Positions 6,584 to 11,997 of a stretch of 11,997 nucleotides of DNA are shown one piece after another. Origin of the DNA: Alphaproteobacteria bacterium (GTDB lineage: Bacteria > Pseudomonadota > Alphaproteobacteria > Rickettsiales > RI-342); the NCBI GenBank assembly GCA_020851915.1, contig JADZBT010000091.1:1-11997 (forward strand), written 5' to 3'. Positions within the stretch are counted from its first letter, which is position 1. Each line of letters begins with the position of its first letter. A program made the translations under genes and the position numbers. A model generated the notes under the pieces. The model was given only the letters and a program-made list of their open reading frames with translations, was not told the origin of the DNA and searched no databases.

Positions 6584-7176
6584 TGGCGGTACAAGAGTGA
6601 AAACGCCTGCGCGCGGTGGCTGATGCGCTCCTTGGCGTCGGGCTGCATCTCGCCGAAGGTGAGGTCGTAGCCGTGGGGCAGGAAGATGGGGTCGTAGCCG
6701 AAACCGTGCGTCCCTCGCGGCGGGAAGGTCAGGCGTCCCTCCACCTTTCCCTCGACATGCTCGACATGGCCGTCGGGCCAGGCGAGGCACAGCGCACAGA
6801 TGAAATAGGCGGGCGTGCCGGTGGGGGTGATGCCCTTGCCGTCGAGCTCGCGTGCGACGCGATCCATCGCGTTGGCAAAATTCTTATCCGGCCCGGCCCA
6901 GCGCGCGGAGTAGATACCGGGAGCACCGTCCAGTGCCGGAATCACCAGCCCGGAATCGTCGGCGAGCGAGGGGAGCTCGGTGGCCCGCACCGTATGCCGG
7001 GCTTTGAGTTCGGCATTGGCGGTGAAGCTGTCACCGGTTTCGTCCGGTTCTGTCACGTGCAGGTCACCGGAAGACATCACGGCGATGCCAAGCGGGGCCA
7101 CCAGCGTGCGGAATTCGGCGAGCTTGCCCGGATTGTGGGTGGCGATGACCAGTGTGTTGGCGGTGAATGGTCGCAT
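6562..7176 (-). CDS. rdgB: RdgB/HAM1 XTP/dITP pyrophosphatase
   Basis: This enzyme hydrolyses dITP, XTP and ITP to monophosphates and pyrophosphate, keeping deaminated purines out of DNA and RNA. At 204 residues it is of family length. Diagnostic motifs are THNPGK (13-18, phosphate binding), LADDSGL (71-77, with the metal and catalytic Asp), GFGYDPIF (158-165) and KERISHRAQAF (182-192). It starts 4 nt after the rph stop. An AAGG within the end of rph is a plausible ribosome site, which supports a shared transcript. The downstream acetyltransferase overlaps its end. Confidence 0.96.
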   Translation of the reverse strand: MRPFTANTLVIATHNPGKLAEFRTLVAPLGIAVMSSGDLHVTEPDETGDSFTANAELKARHTVRATELPSLADDSGLVIPALDGAPGIYSARWAGPDKNFANAMDRVARELDGKGITPTGTPAYFICALCLAWPDGHVEHVEGKVEGRLTFPPRGTHGFGYDPIFLPHGYDLTFGEMQPDAKERISHRAQAFSLLYRQCLRNAA

Positions 7177-7180
7177 GATG

Positions 7181-7912
7181 CTACGCCGCCTTTTTCACCT
7201 GCTGTAATGCGGCGCGCTGGAACTCCACCAGCTCCGCGATACCCTTGCGGGCGAGGGCGAACATCTGCGCGAATTGCTCCTCGGTGAACGGCGCCTGCTC
7301 GGCGGTTCCCTGAATCTCGATGATGCGGCCACGGTCATCCATGACGAAATTCACGTCGGCATGGGCGCTGCTGTCTTCGATATAGTCGAGGTCGAGCACC
7401 GCGCCGGGGCCGACGATGCCGCAGGATACCGCAGCGACATGGCCCGAGAGCGGAAGTTGCGCGAGCTGCCGGTCGGCGACCAGTTTTTCGAGCGCCATAC
7501 GCAGCGCGACATAGCCGCCGTTGATCGCGGCGGTGCGCGTGCCGCCGTCGGCCTGCAGCACGTCGCAGTCGATGAGTATCTGGCGCTCACCCAGCAGCGC
7601 GAGGTCGGTCACCGAGCGCAAGGAGCGGCCGATCAGGCGCTGTATCTCCTGCGTGCGGCCCGATTGCTTGCCGCGCGCGGCCTCGCGGTCCATGCGGCTG
7701 TGGGTCGAGCGCGGCAGCATGCCGTATTCCGCCGTCACCCAGCCGCTGTTCTTGCCGCGCAGGAACGGCGGGACGCGGTTCTCCACCGTCGCCGTGCAGA
7801 GCACCTTGGTGTTGCCGCATTCGATGAGGCACGATCCCTCCGCATAGGGGCTCACGCCCGTGGTGAGGGTGATGGGGCGCAGGGCGTCGGAATGTCGTCC
7901 GCTGGGGCGCAT
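7181..7912 (-). CDS. rph: RNase PH
   Basis: A phosphorolytic 3'-to-5' exoribonuclease that trims tRNA 3' ends and degrades structured RNA, active as a ring of six. At 243 residues it matches the family. Visible family stretches include CGNTKVLCTATVE, the Arg-rich GRTQEIQRLIGRSLR, and DCDVLQADGGTRTAAINGG. The frame is open up to 8140, but that upstream part is intergenic. ATG 7912 is preceded by GGAGA about 7 nt upstream and gives the canonical opening MRPSGR. It heads the rph-rdgB-GNAT-hemW group and diverges from grpE across 149 nt. The leader carries a perfect 6-bp hairpin 24 nt before the start codon. Confidence 0.96.
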   Translation of the reverse strand: MRPSGRHSDALRPITLTTGVSPYAEGSCLIECGNTKVLCTATVENRVPPFLRGKNSGWVTAEYGMLPRSTHSRMDREAARGKQSGRTQEIQRLIGRSLRSVTDLALLGERQILIDCDVLQADGGTRTAAINGGYVALRMALEKLVADRQLAQLPLSGHVAAVSCGIVGPGAVLDLDYIEDSSAHADVNFVMDDRGRIIEIQGTAEQAPFTEEQFAQMFALARKGIAELVEFQRAALQQVKKAA

Positions 7913-7935
7913 GATGGTTCTCCATGGTTGTATCG

Positions 7936-7952
7936 ACTCGCATAAAGCGAGT
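7936..7952 (-). other. Perfect short inverted repeat in the rph leader
   Basis: ACTCGC (7936-7941), a 5-nt loop, and GCGAGT (7947-7952) form a perfect 6-bp hairpin in the rph/grpE divergent region, starting 24 nt upstream of the rph ATG. No T-run follows on either strand, so it is not an intrinsic terminator. It could be an RNA structure controlling rph translation or a dyad operator. It does not match the CIRCE box bound by HrcA (TTAGCACTC-N9-GAGTGCTAA). Confidence 0.35.
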
Positions 7953-7999
7953 TTCTGACGTGTTTCGCAAGCCTTTTTCTGTGTTTTCGCGAAGTTGCT

Positions 8000-8029
8000 C
8001 TTGAAATAGGCGGTCGCAGGCACGATATT
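8000..8029 (+). promoter_or_regulatory. Candidate grpE promoter, with heat-shock-like -35
   Basis: CTTGAAA (8000-8006) contains a TTGAAA hexamer, spaced 17 nt from GATATT (8024-8029, 4 of 6 to TATAAT). That predicts a transcript start near 8036 and a leader of about 26 nt before grpE. CTTGAAA is the classic -35 of RpoH (sigma-32) promoters, which would fit grpE, but the -10 is not a good RpoH match. A housekeeping or dual promoter is therefore equally possible. Confidence 0.45.
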
Positions 8030-8061
8030 ACGCCCGCAACGACGATAAACACAGGAGCCCC

Positions 8062-8610
8062 ATGGCACATCCGCAAACAGAGGACGAAGAGTCCGTTCAG
8101 GACGCCGCATCCGAAGAGAGCGCGCCCGCAGAGGAAGCAATCGCGCAGAAGGTCGAGGACGCGCTTGTCGAGGAAGTGGCGGCGCTGAAGGACCAGTTGC
8201 TGCGCGCCGTCGCCGAGTCGGAGAATATCCGCCGCCGCGCCCAGCGCGACCTTGAGGATGCGCGCAAATACGCGGTATCGGGCTTCGCGCGCGAGCTGGT
8301 GGGCGTGACGGAGAACCTCCAGCGCGCGCTGGAGAGCGTGCCCCCGGAAGCGAGAGAGAAGGACGAATTCCTCAAGACGCTCACCGAGGGCGTACAGATC
8401 ACCCAGCAGGAGCTGCTGTCCATATTCGAGAAGGCGGGCATACGGCGCATCGACCCGCTGGGGCAGAAATTCGACCATAATTTCCATCAGGCCGTGGTGC
8501 AGATCGTCGATCCCGACAACGAGCCCGGCACAGTGGTGCAGGTCATTCAGGCGGGCTATGTCATCCATGACCGCCTGCTGCGCCCGGCGATGGTCGGCGT
8601 GGCGAAATGA
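8062..8610 (+). CDS. grpE: GrpE, nucleotide exchange factor of DnaK
   Basis: A dimeric cochaperone that releases ADP from DnaK. It has 182 residues: an acidic disordered N-terminus (1-30), a long coiled-coil helix (about 35-90) with the typical ENIRRRAQRDLEDARKYA, and a C-terminal beta domain. The family signature falls in two stretches, GQKFDHNFHQAV and GTVVQVIQAGYVIHDRLLRPA. AGGAG at 8052-8056 gives a good ribosome site. In many alphaproteobacteria hrcA lies directly upstream; here the upstream neighbour is the divergent rph and no hrcA is in the window. The CTTGAAA promoter may give heat control instead. Confidence 0.96.
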   Translation: MAHPQTEDEESVQDAASEESAPAEEAIAQKVEDALVEEVAALKDQLLRAVAESENIRRRAQRDLEDARKYAVSGFARELVGVTENLQRALESVPPEAREKDEFLKTLTEGVQITQQELLSIFEKAGIRRIDPLGQKFDHNFHQAVVQIVDPDNEPGTVVQVIQAGYVIHDRLLRPAMVGVAK

Positions 8611-8653
8611 GAGATATGTACTGCTTCCCGCAACGGGGGCAACCATAATTCTG

Positions 8654-8681
8654 TTGACACGGGCCGCTTCCGCGCTATATT
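8654..8681 (+). promoter_or_regulatory. Strong housekeeping promoter of rplU-rpmA
   Basis: A perfect -35 hexamer TTGACA (8654-8659) is spaced 16 nt from TATATT (8676-8681, 5 of 6 to consensus). The predicted start near 8688 leaves a leader of about 84 nt before rplU. This is the best promoter in the window, and its position upstream of ribosomal protein genes supports it. At the very start of the leader, CCCTT (8687-8691) and AAGGG (8700-8704) can pair, which could be part of an autoregulatory structure, though five base pairs alone are weak evidence. Confidence 0.75.
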
Positions 8682-8771
8682 TGCCGCCCTTTACCCCGCA
8701 AGGGTCAGGTGCGCGTGCGTGCCGCGAGGGAAAAATTTAGGAAATACAACGCATACGGTTAGGGGCGGAAT

Positions 8772-9320
8772 ATGTTTGCAGTAGTGGCATCGGGTGGAAA
8801 ACAATACAAGGTAGCCGCAGGCGACCTCGTGCATGTGGAAAAGCTGGCCGGAAACGCCGGTGACAGCGTGACGCTGGACAAGGTGCTGGCCGTCGGCGAT
8901 AAGCTGGGCAACCCGACCGTAGCGGACGCCACGGTGAAGGCGACGATCGTATCGCAGGAAAAGGGCGATAAGGTCATCATCTTCAAAAAGAAGCGCCGCC
9001 AGAACTATCGCCGCAAGAACGGCCACCGTCAGGAGCTGACCCTGCTGCACGTGCTGGAGATCACCGTCGGCGGCAAGTCGGTAGCTAAAGCCGAGCCGCG
9101 CGAGATCAAAAAGCCGAAGCAGGCTGCCGCTGCGCCGACCACGGCGAAGAAGGCCGCGAAGAAGGCTGTTGCAGAAAAGGCCGCGCCGAGCAAGAAGGCC
9201 GAGGCCAAGACGGAAGCCAAGAAGACCGCCGCCAAGAAACCGGCGGAGAAGAATGAGTCGGCAGAGAAAAAGCCTGCGGCCAAGAAGCCCGCAGCGAAAA
9301 AAGCTCCGGCCAAGAAGTAA
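8772..9320 (+). CDS. rplU: 50S ribosomal protein L21 with Lys/Ala-rich C-terminal tail
   Basis: Residues 1-103 are a complete L21, a 23S rRNA-binding protein of the large subunit, with MFAVVASGGKQYKV at the start and the signature FKKKRRQNYRRKNGHRQ at 71-87. Residues 104-182 form an extra tail made of short AAKK, PAAKK and AEAK words, very basic, low in complexity and resembling histone H1 tails. Similar tails are known on alphaproteobacterial L21; the role is unclear. The G-rich AGGGGCGGA at 8761-8769 is the likely ribosome site. The gene is followed after 37 nt by rpmA, with a shared upstream promoter. Confidence 0.97.
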   Translation: MFAVVASGGKQYKVAAGDLVHVEKLAGNAGDSVTLDKVLAVGDKLGNPTVADATVKATIVSQEKGDKVIIFKKKRRQNYRRKNGHRQELTLLHVLEITVGGKSVAKAEPREIKKPKQAAAAPTTAKKAAKKAVAEKAAPSKKAEAKTEAKKTAAKKPAEKNESAEKKPAAKKPAAKKAPAKK

Positions 9321-9357
9321 CCCGCAATTTAAGAATTCAGTATAAGGACGATTCGTC

Positions 9358-9621
9358 ATGGCTCATAAAAAATCAGGTGGTAGTTCACGTAACGGTCGCG
9401 ATTCCGCCGGCCGACGCCTTGGAGTGAAGAAATACGGTGACCAGCTGGTCGTTCCCGGCAACATCATCATGCGCCAGCGTGGCACGGAAGTGCATCCCGG
9501 CGAAGGCGTTGGCATGGGCAAGGATCACACCCTGTTCGCTCTGGTCGAGGGCCGCGTGAAGTTCTATCGCCGCGCTAATGACCGTGCGTTCGTGAAGATC
9601 GTTCCCGAAGCGGCTGCGTAA
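9358..9621 (+). CDS. rpmA: 50S ribosomal protein L27
   Basis: 87 residues, full length. The N-terminus MAHKKSGGSSRNGRDS is the canonical form, whose free end reaches toward the peptidyl transferase centre. GVKKYGDQLVVPGNIIMRQRG and GVGMGKDHTLFAL are the family core. There is no cleaved N-terminal extension of the kind found in Firmicutes. TAAGGA about 10 nt upstream serves as ribosome site. It is the last gene before the strong terminator at 9646-9674, so rplU-rpmA is a two-gene unit. Confidence 0.97.
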   Translation: MAHKKSGGSSRNGRDSAGRRLGVKKYGDQLVVPGNIIMRQRGTEVHPGEGVGMGKDHTLFALVEGRVKFYRRANDRAFVKIVPEAAA

Positions 9622-9645
9622 CGCGCTGCGTTGAAGGATTGAGTG

Positions 9646-9674
9646 AAAGGGGAGTGGCGCGCCGCTCCCCTTTT
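9646..9674 (+). terminator. Intrinsic terminator after rpmA
   Basis: Perfect 9-bp arms AAAGGGGAG (9646-9654) and CTCCCCTTT (9665-9673) enclose TGGCGCGCCG and run into TTTTGTGTTT. The stem lies 24 nt after the rpmA stop. It is partly symmetric, with A-run before and T-run after, but no gene converges here, so it serves the rplU-rpmA transcript. It implies that obgE has its own promoter or depends on read-through. Confidence 0.88.
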
Positions 9675-9696
9675 GTGTTTGAGGAAGAGGGTGTGC

Positions 9697-9771
9697 CGTC
9701 ATACTGCGCGAAAGCGCAGTATCTCTATCCGGATGCAGCCTGAGATCCTGCGGTCGGGCTGCAGGATGACG
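9697..9771. repeat. Double-hairpin palindromic element upstream of obgE
   Basis: CGTCAT (9697-9702) and ATGACG (9766-9771) are inverted ends. Inside are two hairpins. The first is ATACTGCGC (9701-9709), loop GAAA, GCGCAGTAT (9714-9722), a perfect 9-bp stem with a GNRA tetraloop. The second is ATCCTGC (9745-9751), 9-nt loop, GCAGGAT (9761-9767). Between them ATCTC (9721-9725) faces GAGAT (9742-9746), and ATCCGGAT (9727-9734) is a palindrome. The two halves are diverged inverted copies of one unit, GTCAT-x-CTGC...GCAG-x-ATCTC. Such units are typical of interspersed repeats in alphaproteobacterial genomes. It fills the gap between the rpmA terminator and obgE; I see no clear promoter here. Confidence 0.82.
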
Positions 9772-9798
9772 AAATAGAGAGTGTTTAAGGCGAAAACC

Positions 9799-10863
9799 AT
9801 GCAGTTTCTCGATGAAGCGAAAATCTACGTGAAAAGCGGCAAGGGCGGCGATGGGTGCGTGAGCTTCCGCCGCGAACGCAACGTGCCCTTCGGCGGTCCC
9901 AATGGCGGCAACGGCGCGCGCGGCGGCGATGTCGTGGTTGAAGCGGTGAGCGGCCTCAACACGCTCATCGATTTCCGTTTCCAGCAGCATTTCAAAGCCG
10001 AGAACGGCGGGCAGGGACTGGGCAGCAGCGTCGACGGCCAGAAGGGAAAGGATTGCGTGCTGCGCGTGCCCGTCGGCACGCAGGTGTTCGACGACGAGAG
10101 CGAGCTGCTCATCGCCGATATGACGCATATTGGCCAGCGCGTGGTCATCGCCAAAGGCGGCAATGGCGGGTTCGGGAACGCCTACTTCAAATCCTCCACC
10201 AATCGCGCGCCCAAGAATGCCAATCCCGGCCAGCCCGCGCAGGAATATACCATCCGGCTGGTGCTGAAGCTGCTGTCGGACGCGGGGCTGGTGGGCCTGC
10301 CCAACGCGGGGAAATCGACATTCCTCGCCGCCACGTCGCGGGCGAAGCCCAAGATCGCGGGCTATCCCTTCACGACGCTCGTGCCGCAGCTGGGCGTGGT
10401 CTATGTCGATAACAAGGAATTCGTGCTGGCCGACCTGCCGGGACTCATCGAGGGCGCGCATGAGGGCGTGGGGCTGGGCGATCGTTTTCTGGGCCATGTC
10501 GAGCGGTGCGGCGTGCTGCTGCATCTGGTCGACGGCACGCAGGAGGATGTGGTAGGCGCGTACCAGACCATCCGCCACGAGTTGACGGAATACGGCCACG
10601 GCATCGCCGAGAAGGAAGAGCTGCTGGCGCTCAATAAATGCGACGCGATCCCGGACGAAGAAGTGGCCGAGAAAAAAGCCGCGCTTGAGAAAGCATCCGG
10701 AAAAGCGGTATATGTATTGTCCGGCGTGACCGGCGCGGGCGTGACCGAGGTCACCCGCCGCATGCTGGAAGCAGTGCTGGCGTTCCGTGCCGCGCATGCC
10801 GTCGCGGAAGTGCCGGTGGAGAAGATAGAAGAGTCCGAGAGTCAAAGAGTTCAAGAGTCGTAG
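9799..10863 (+). CDS. obgE: ObgE/CgtA GTPase
   Basis: A ribosome-associated GTPase that acts in 50S assembly and stress control. It has 354 residues from ATG 9799. The Obg fold (1-158) has the Gly-rich GGPNGGNGARGGDV (32-45). The G domain shows G1 LPNAGKST (167-174), G2 YPFTT (189-193), G3 DLPG (212-215), G4 NKCD (279-282) and G5 SGV (308-310). The frame opens at GTG 9781, but MQFLDEAKIYV is the canonical start and has AAGG 8 nt upstream. Residues 346-354 (SESQRVQES) are encoded by the left arm of an inverted repeat, which ends exactly before the stop codon. The native C-terminus has probably been replaced or extended. It usually follows rpmA; here a terminator and a repeat separate them. Confidence 0.96.
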   Translation: MQFLDEAKIYVKSGKGGDGCVSFRRERNVPFGGPNGGNGARGGDVVVEAVSGLNTLIDFRFQQHFKAENGGQGLGSSVDGQKGKDCVLRVPVGTQVFDDESELLIADMTHIGQRVVIAKGGNGGFGNAYFKSSTNRAPKNANPGQPAQEYTIRLVLKLLSDAGLVGLPNAGKSTFLAATSRAKPKIAGYPFTTLVPQLGVVYVDNKEFVLADLPGLIEGAHEGVGLGDRFLGHVERCGVLLHLVDGTQEDVVGAYQTIRHELTEYGHGIAEKEELLALNKCDAIPDEEVAEKKAALEKASGKAVYVLSGVTGAGVTEVTRRMLEAVLAFRAAHAVAEVPVEKIEESESQRVQES

Positions 10864-10912
10864 AAGGTTCAATTCGCTTTGACTCTTCGACTCTCAAACA
10901 CTTAGACTCTCG
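10836..10912. repeat. Inverted repeat at the 3' end of obgE (AGAGTC words)
   Basis: Arms of 25 nt, 10836-10860 and 10888-10912, match in inverted orientation at 21 of 25 positions and are separated by 27 nt that include the obgE stop codon. Both arms are built from AGAGTC: three copies on the plus strand (10830, 10838, 10854) and three as GACTCT (10881, 10889, 10905). A second perfect pairing is possible, AGAGTCAAAG (10838-10847) with CTTTGACTCT (10877-10886). There is no T-run after it, so it is not a standard terminator. It ends 3 nt before the AAGGAG of the next gene. Confidence 0.8.
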
Positions 10913-10927
10913 CAAAAGGAGACAAAC

Positions 10928-11320
10928 ATGGCCGGATTCGCCCGTTATTTTTCCGATGCGCCGTGGGAGAAGAAGGTCGGCTATTGCCGTGCGCTCCGGG
11001 CCGGGAATCATATCTACGTCACCGGCACGGTAGCCATCAATGACGACGGCACGGTGTGCGCGCCGGGGGATGCCTACGCGCAGACCAAACGCGGCCTGGA
11101 GCTGATCGCCCGCGCGCTGTCGCCGATGGGCGCGGAGCTGTGCGACGTCGTGCGTACCCGCATGTTCGTGACGGATATTTCGCGCTGGGAAGAGTATGGC
11201 CGCGCGCATCGTGAAGCCTTCGGCCAGACGCCGCCCGCTACCACCATGGTGGAGATCTCGCGGCTTATCGGCGACGGCATGATGATCGAGATCGAGGCCG
11301 ATGCGGTACTTGAAGAGTAG
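10928..11320 (+). CDS. RidA/YjgF-family protein lacking the deaminase arginine
   Basis: A 130-residue member of the Rid (YjgF/YER057c/UK114) superfamily, small trimeric proteins. The match runs from WEKKVGYCRALRAGNHIYVTG through DVVRTRMFVTDI and EYGRAHREAFG to IEIEADAV. This wording fits a Rid subgroup distinct from RidA itself. In RidA, Arg105 (in PARSCVEV) binds the imine carboxylate and is needed for enamine/imine deaminase activity; here the aligned stretch is PATTMVEI, with Thr at that position. I therefore infer it is not a classical 2-aminoacrylate deaminase. The ribosome site is strong (AAGGAG, 10916-10921). It sits between obgE and nadD, where proBA is found in many alphaproteobacteria. 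Confidence 0.9.
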   Translation: MAGFARYFSDAPWEKKVGYCRALRAGNHIYVTGTVAINDDGTVCAPGDAYAQTKRGLELIARALSPMGAELCDVVRTRMFVTDISRWEEYGRAHREAFGQTPPATTMVEISRLIGDGMMIEIEADAVLEE

Positions 11321-11330
11321 AAAGGATATT

Positions 11331-11426
11331 CCCTCCCCCTCAGGGGGAGGGTTAGGGTGGGGGCGCAACGCACCTGAGAGCGGCTGTGAGGCCCCCCTCC
11401 CATCCTCCCCCCTGCGGGGGGAGGGG
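11331..11426. repeat. GC-rich palindromic repeat, copy C (two units facing inward)
   Basis: The first hairpin is CCCTCCCCCT (11331-11340) with AGGGGGAGGG (11342-11351). The second is CCTCCCCCC (11404-11412), loop TGC, GGGGGGAGG (11416-11424). G-rich tails GGTTAGGGTGGGGGC and, on the other strand, GATGGGAGGGGGGCC resemble the tails of the units at 1-48 and 1183-1265. Here the two units face each other, with about 26 nt of unpaired sequence in the middle. It fills the gap between the Rid gene and nadD, and its right end provides the GGGGGGAGGGG just before the nadD ATG. Confidence 0.8.
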
Positions 11427-11428
11427 TT

Positions 11429-11997
11429 ATGAGAACCGTCGGCCTGCTCGGAGGCTCCTTCAATCCCGCGCATGAGGGGCATCGCTTCGTCAGCACCGAG
11501 ATGATGAAGCGGCTGGGTCTGGACGAGGTGTGGTGGCTGGTCAGCCCGCAGAACCCGCTGAAAGAAAAACACGGCATGGCCGATTACGCCACGCGGCTGG
11601 AACATGCGCGCATGGTCGCCGCGCATCCGCGCATTCGCGTGAGCGACGTCGAAAAAAAGCGCGGCCTCTGTTACACGATCGACACGCTTTTATATCTCAC
11701 CCGCCGCTATCCCAGCATACGCTTTGTTTGGCTGATGGGCTCCGACAGCCTTGCCGGCTTCCATCGTTGGAAAAAATGGCGAAAAATCGCCGAGATCGTG
11801 CCCATCGCCGTATGGGATCGCGGAGAGGACTTCCCGCGCGTGCTGCGCTGCAAGGCGGCGCGGACGCTCGCCCGTTTCCGAAGGAATTACAGGGAATTAA
11901 TGAGCGACCCACCGTCCGCGCCGCCGGTCTGGGCCTATCTCCGGGGCCGAAAACACGGGCTTTCCGCGACGTTTTTACGAGAAACCCGTGGTAAAAA
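11429..11997 (+). CDS. nadD: Nicotinate-nucleotide adenylyltransferase NadD (3' end cut by window)
   Basis: NadD joins nicotinate mononucleotide and ATP to make deamido-NAD in NAD biosynthesis. 189 codons are visible without a stop. GGSFNPAHEGH (8-18) is the nucleotidyltransferase phosphate-binding motif. SPQNPLK (39-45), WLMGSDSLAGFHRWKKW (101-117) and the late SATFLR (179-184, the usual SxTxIR site) follow in order. Since that last motif lies close to the C-terminus in the family, only a few residues are probably missing. The G-rich ribosome site is part of the repeat ending at 11426. rsfS is the expected next gene, outside the window. Confidence 0.94.
   Translation, partial: MRTVGLLGGSFNPAHEGHRFVSTEMMKRLGLDEVWWLVSPQNPLKEKHGMADYATRLEHARMVAAHPRIRVSDVEKKRGLCYTIDTLLYLTRRYPSIRFVWLMGSDSLAGFHRWKKWRKIAEIVPIAVWDRGEDFPRVLRCKAARTLARFRRNYRELMSDPPSAPPVWAYLRGRKHGLSATFLRETRGK

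Noticed and set aside
6584..6790. N-terminal extension of the GNAT gene inside rdgB
   Set aside because: It is Arg/Pro-rich, out-of-frame rdgB sequence without resemblance to GNAT proteins.
7936..7952. CIRCE box for HrcA upstream of grpE
   Set aside because: The dyad is ACTCGC-N5-GCGAGT. CIRCE is TTAGCACTC-N9-GAGTGCTAA, so neither arms nor spacing agree.
8627..8637. Terminator after grpE (CCCG-CAA-CGGG)
   Set aside because: The stem is only four base pairs and no T-run follows.
9385..10872. A 495-residue open frame on the minus strand opposite rpmA and obgE
   Set aside because: rpmA and obgE are certain on the plus strand. The antisense frame has low-complexity composition (His, Ala, Arg, Gly) and no domain I recognise. 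Long antisense frames are expected at this GC content.
10829..10912. CRISPR-like array of AGAGTC words
   Set aside because: The words are six bases, unevenly spaced and in both orientations. They form a palindrome, with no spacers of constant length.

Overview
The window looks like chromosomal DNA of a GC-rich alphaproteobacterium. The evidence is gene order: rph-rdgB-hemW diverging from grpE, and rplU-rpmA-obgE followed a little later by nadD, are arrangements I associate with that class. L21 also carries the long Lys/Ala-rich tail common there. I cannot assign a genus. I see no phage, integron, CRISPR, tRNA or rRNA. Almost every gene is a recognisable core gene, so the unusual content lies in intergenic repeats, in gene neighbours that deviate from the usual order, and in one unrecognised ankyrin protein.

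Layout. (1) 1-2560, minus strand: rsmI (16S rRNA methyltransferase) and yraN (nuclease-fold protein) overlap by 4 nt. They are followed across a palindromic repeat by a ResB-like cytochrome c maturation protein. (2) 2609-3988, plus strand: a lipoprotein of the LpoA/LppC family, divergent from rsmI. The rsmI/lpoA/yraN neighbourhood is the same as E. coli yraL-yraM-yraN, but yraN has moved to the rsmI side. (3) 4109-4984, plus: an ankyrin-repeat protein with an unrecognised C-terminal domain. (4) 4981-7912, minus: a tightly packed set, rph, rdgB, a GNAT acetyltransferase and hemW, read in that order. (5) 8062-8610, plus: grpE, divergent from rph, with no hrcA beside it. (6) 8654-9674, plus: a near-consensus promoter, rplU, rpmA and a strong intrinsic terminator. 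(7) 9697-11997, plus: a double-hairpin repeat, obgE, a second repeat, a Rid-family gene, a third repeat, and nadD cut by the window end.

How the genes relate. Most serve ribosome and RNA maintenance (RsmI, RNase PH, L21, L27, ObgE) or housekeeping chemistry: RdgB cleans the nucleotide pool, GrpE drives DnaK exchange, NadD makes NAD and HemW handles heme. LpoA-like and ResB-like proteins are envelope factors.

Three palindromic repeat types recur between and at the edges of genes. The GC-rich type occurs at 1-48, 1183-1265 and 11331-11426. It appears to supply the Shine-Dalgarno sequence of nadD and the Shine-Dalgarno plus start codon of resB. A different one at 10836-10912 encodes the last residues of ObgE. 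This use of mobile-looking palindromes as parts of genes is the most interesting signal I find.
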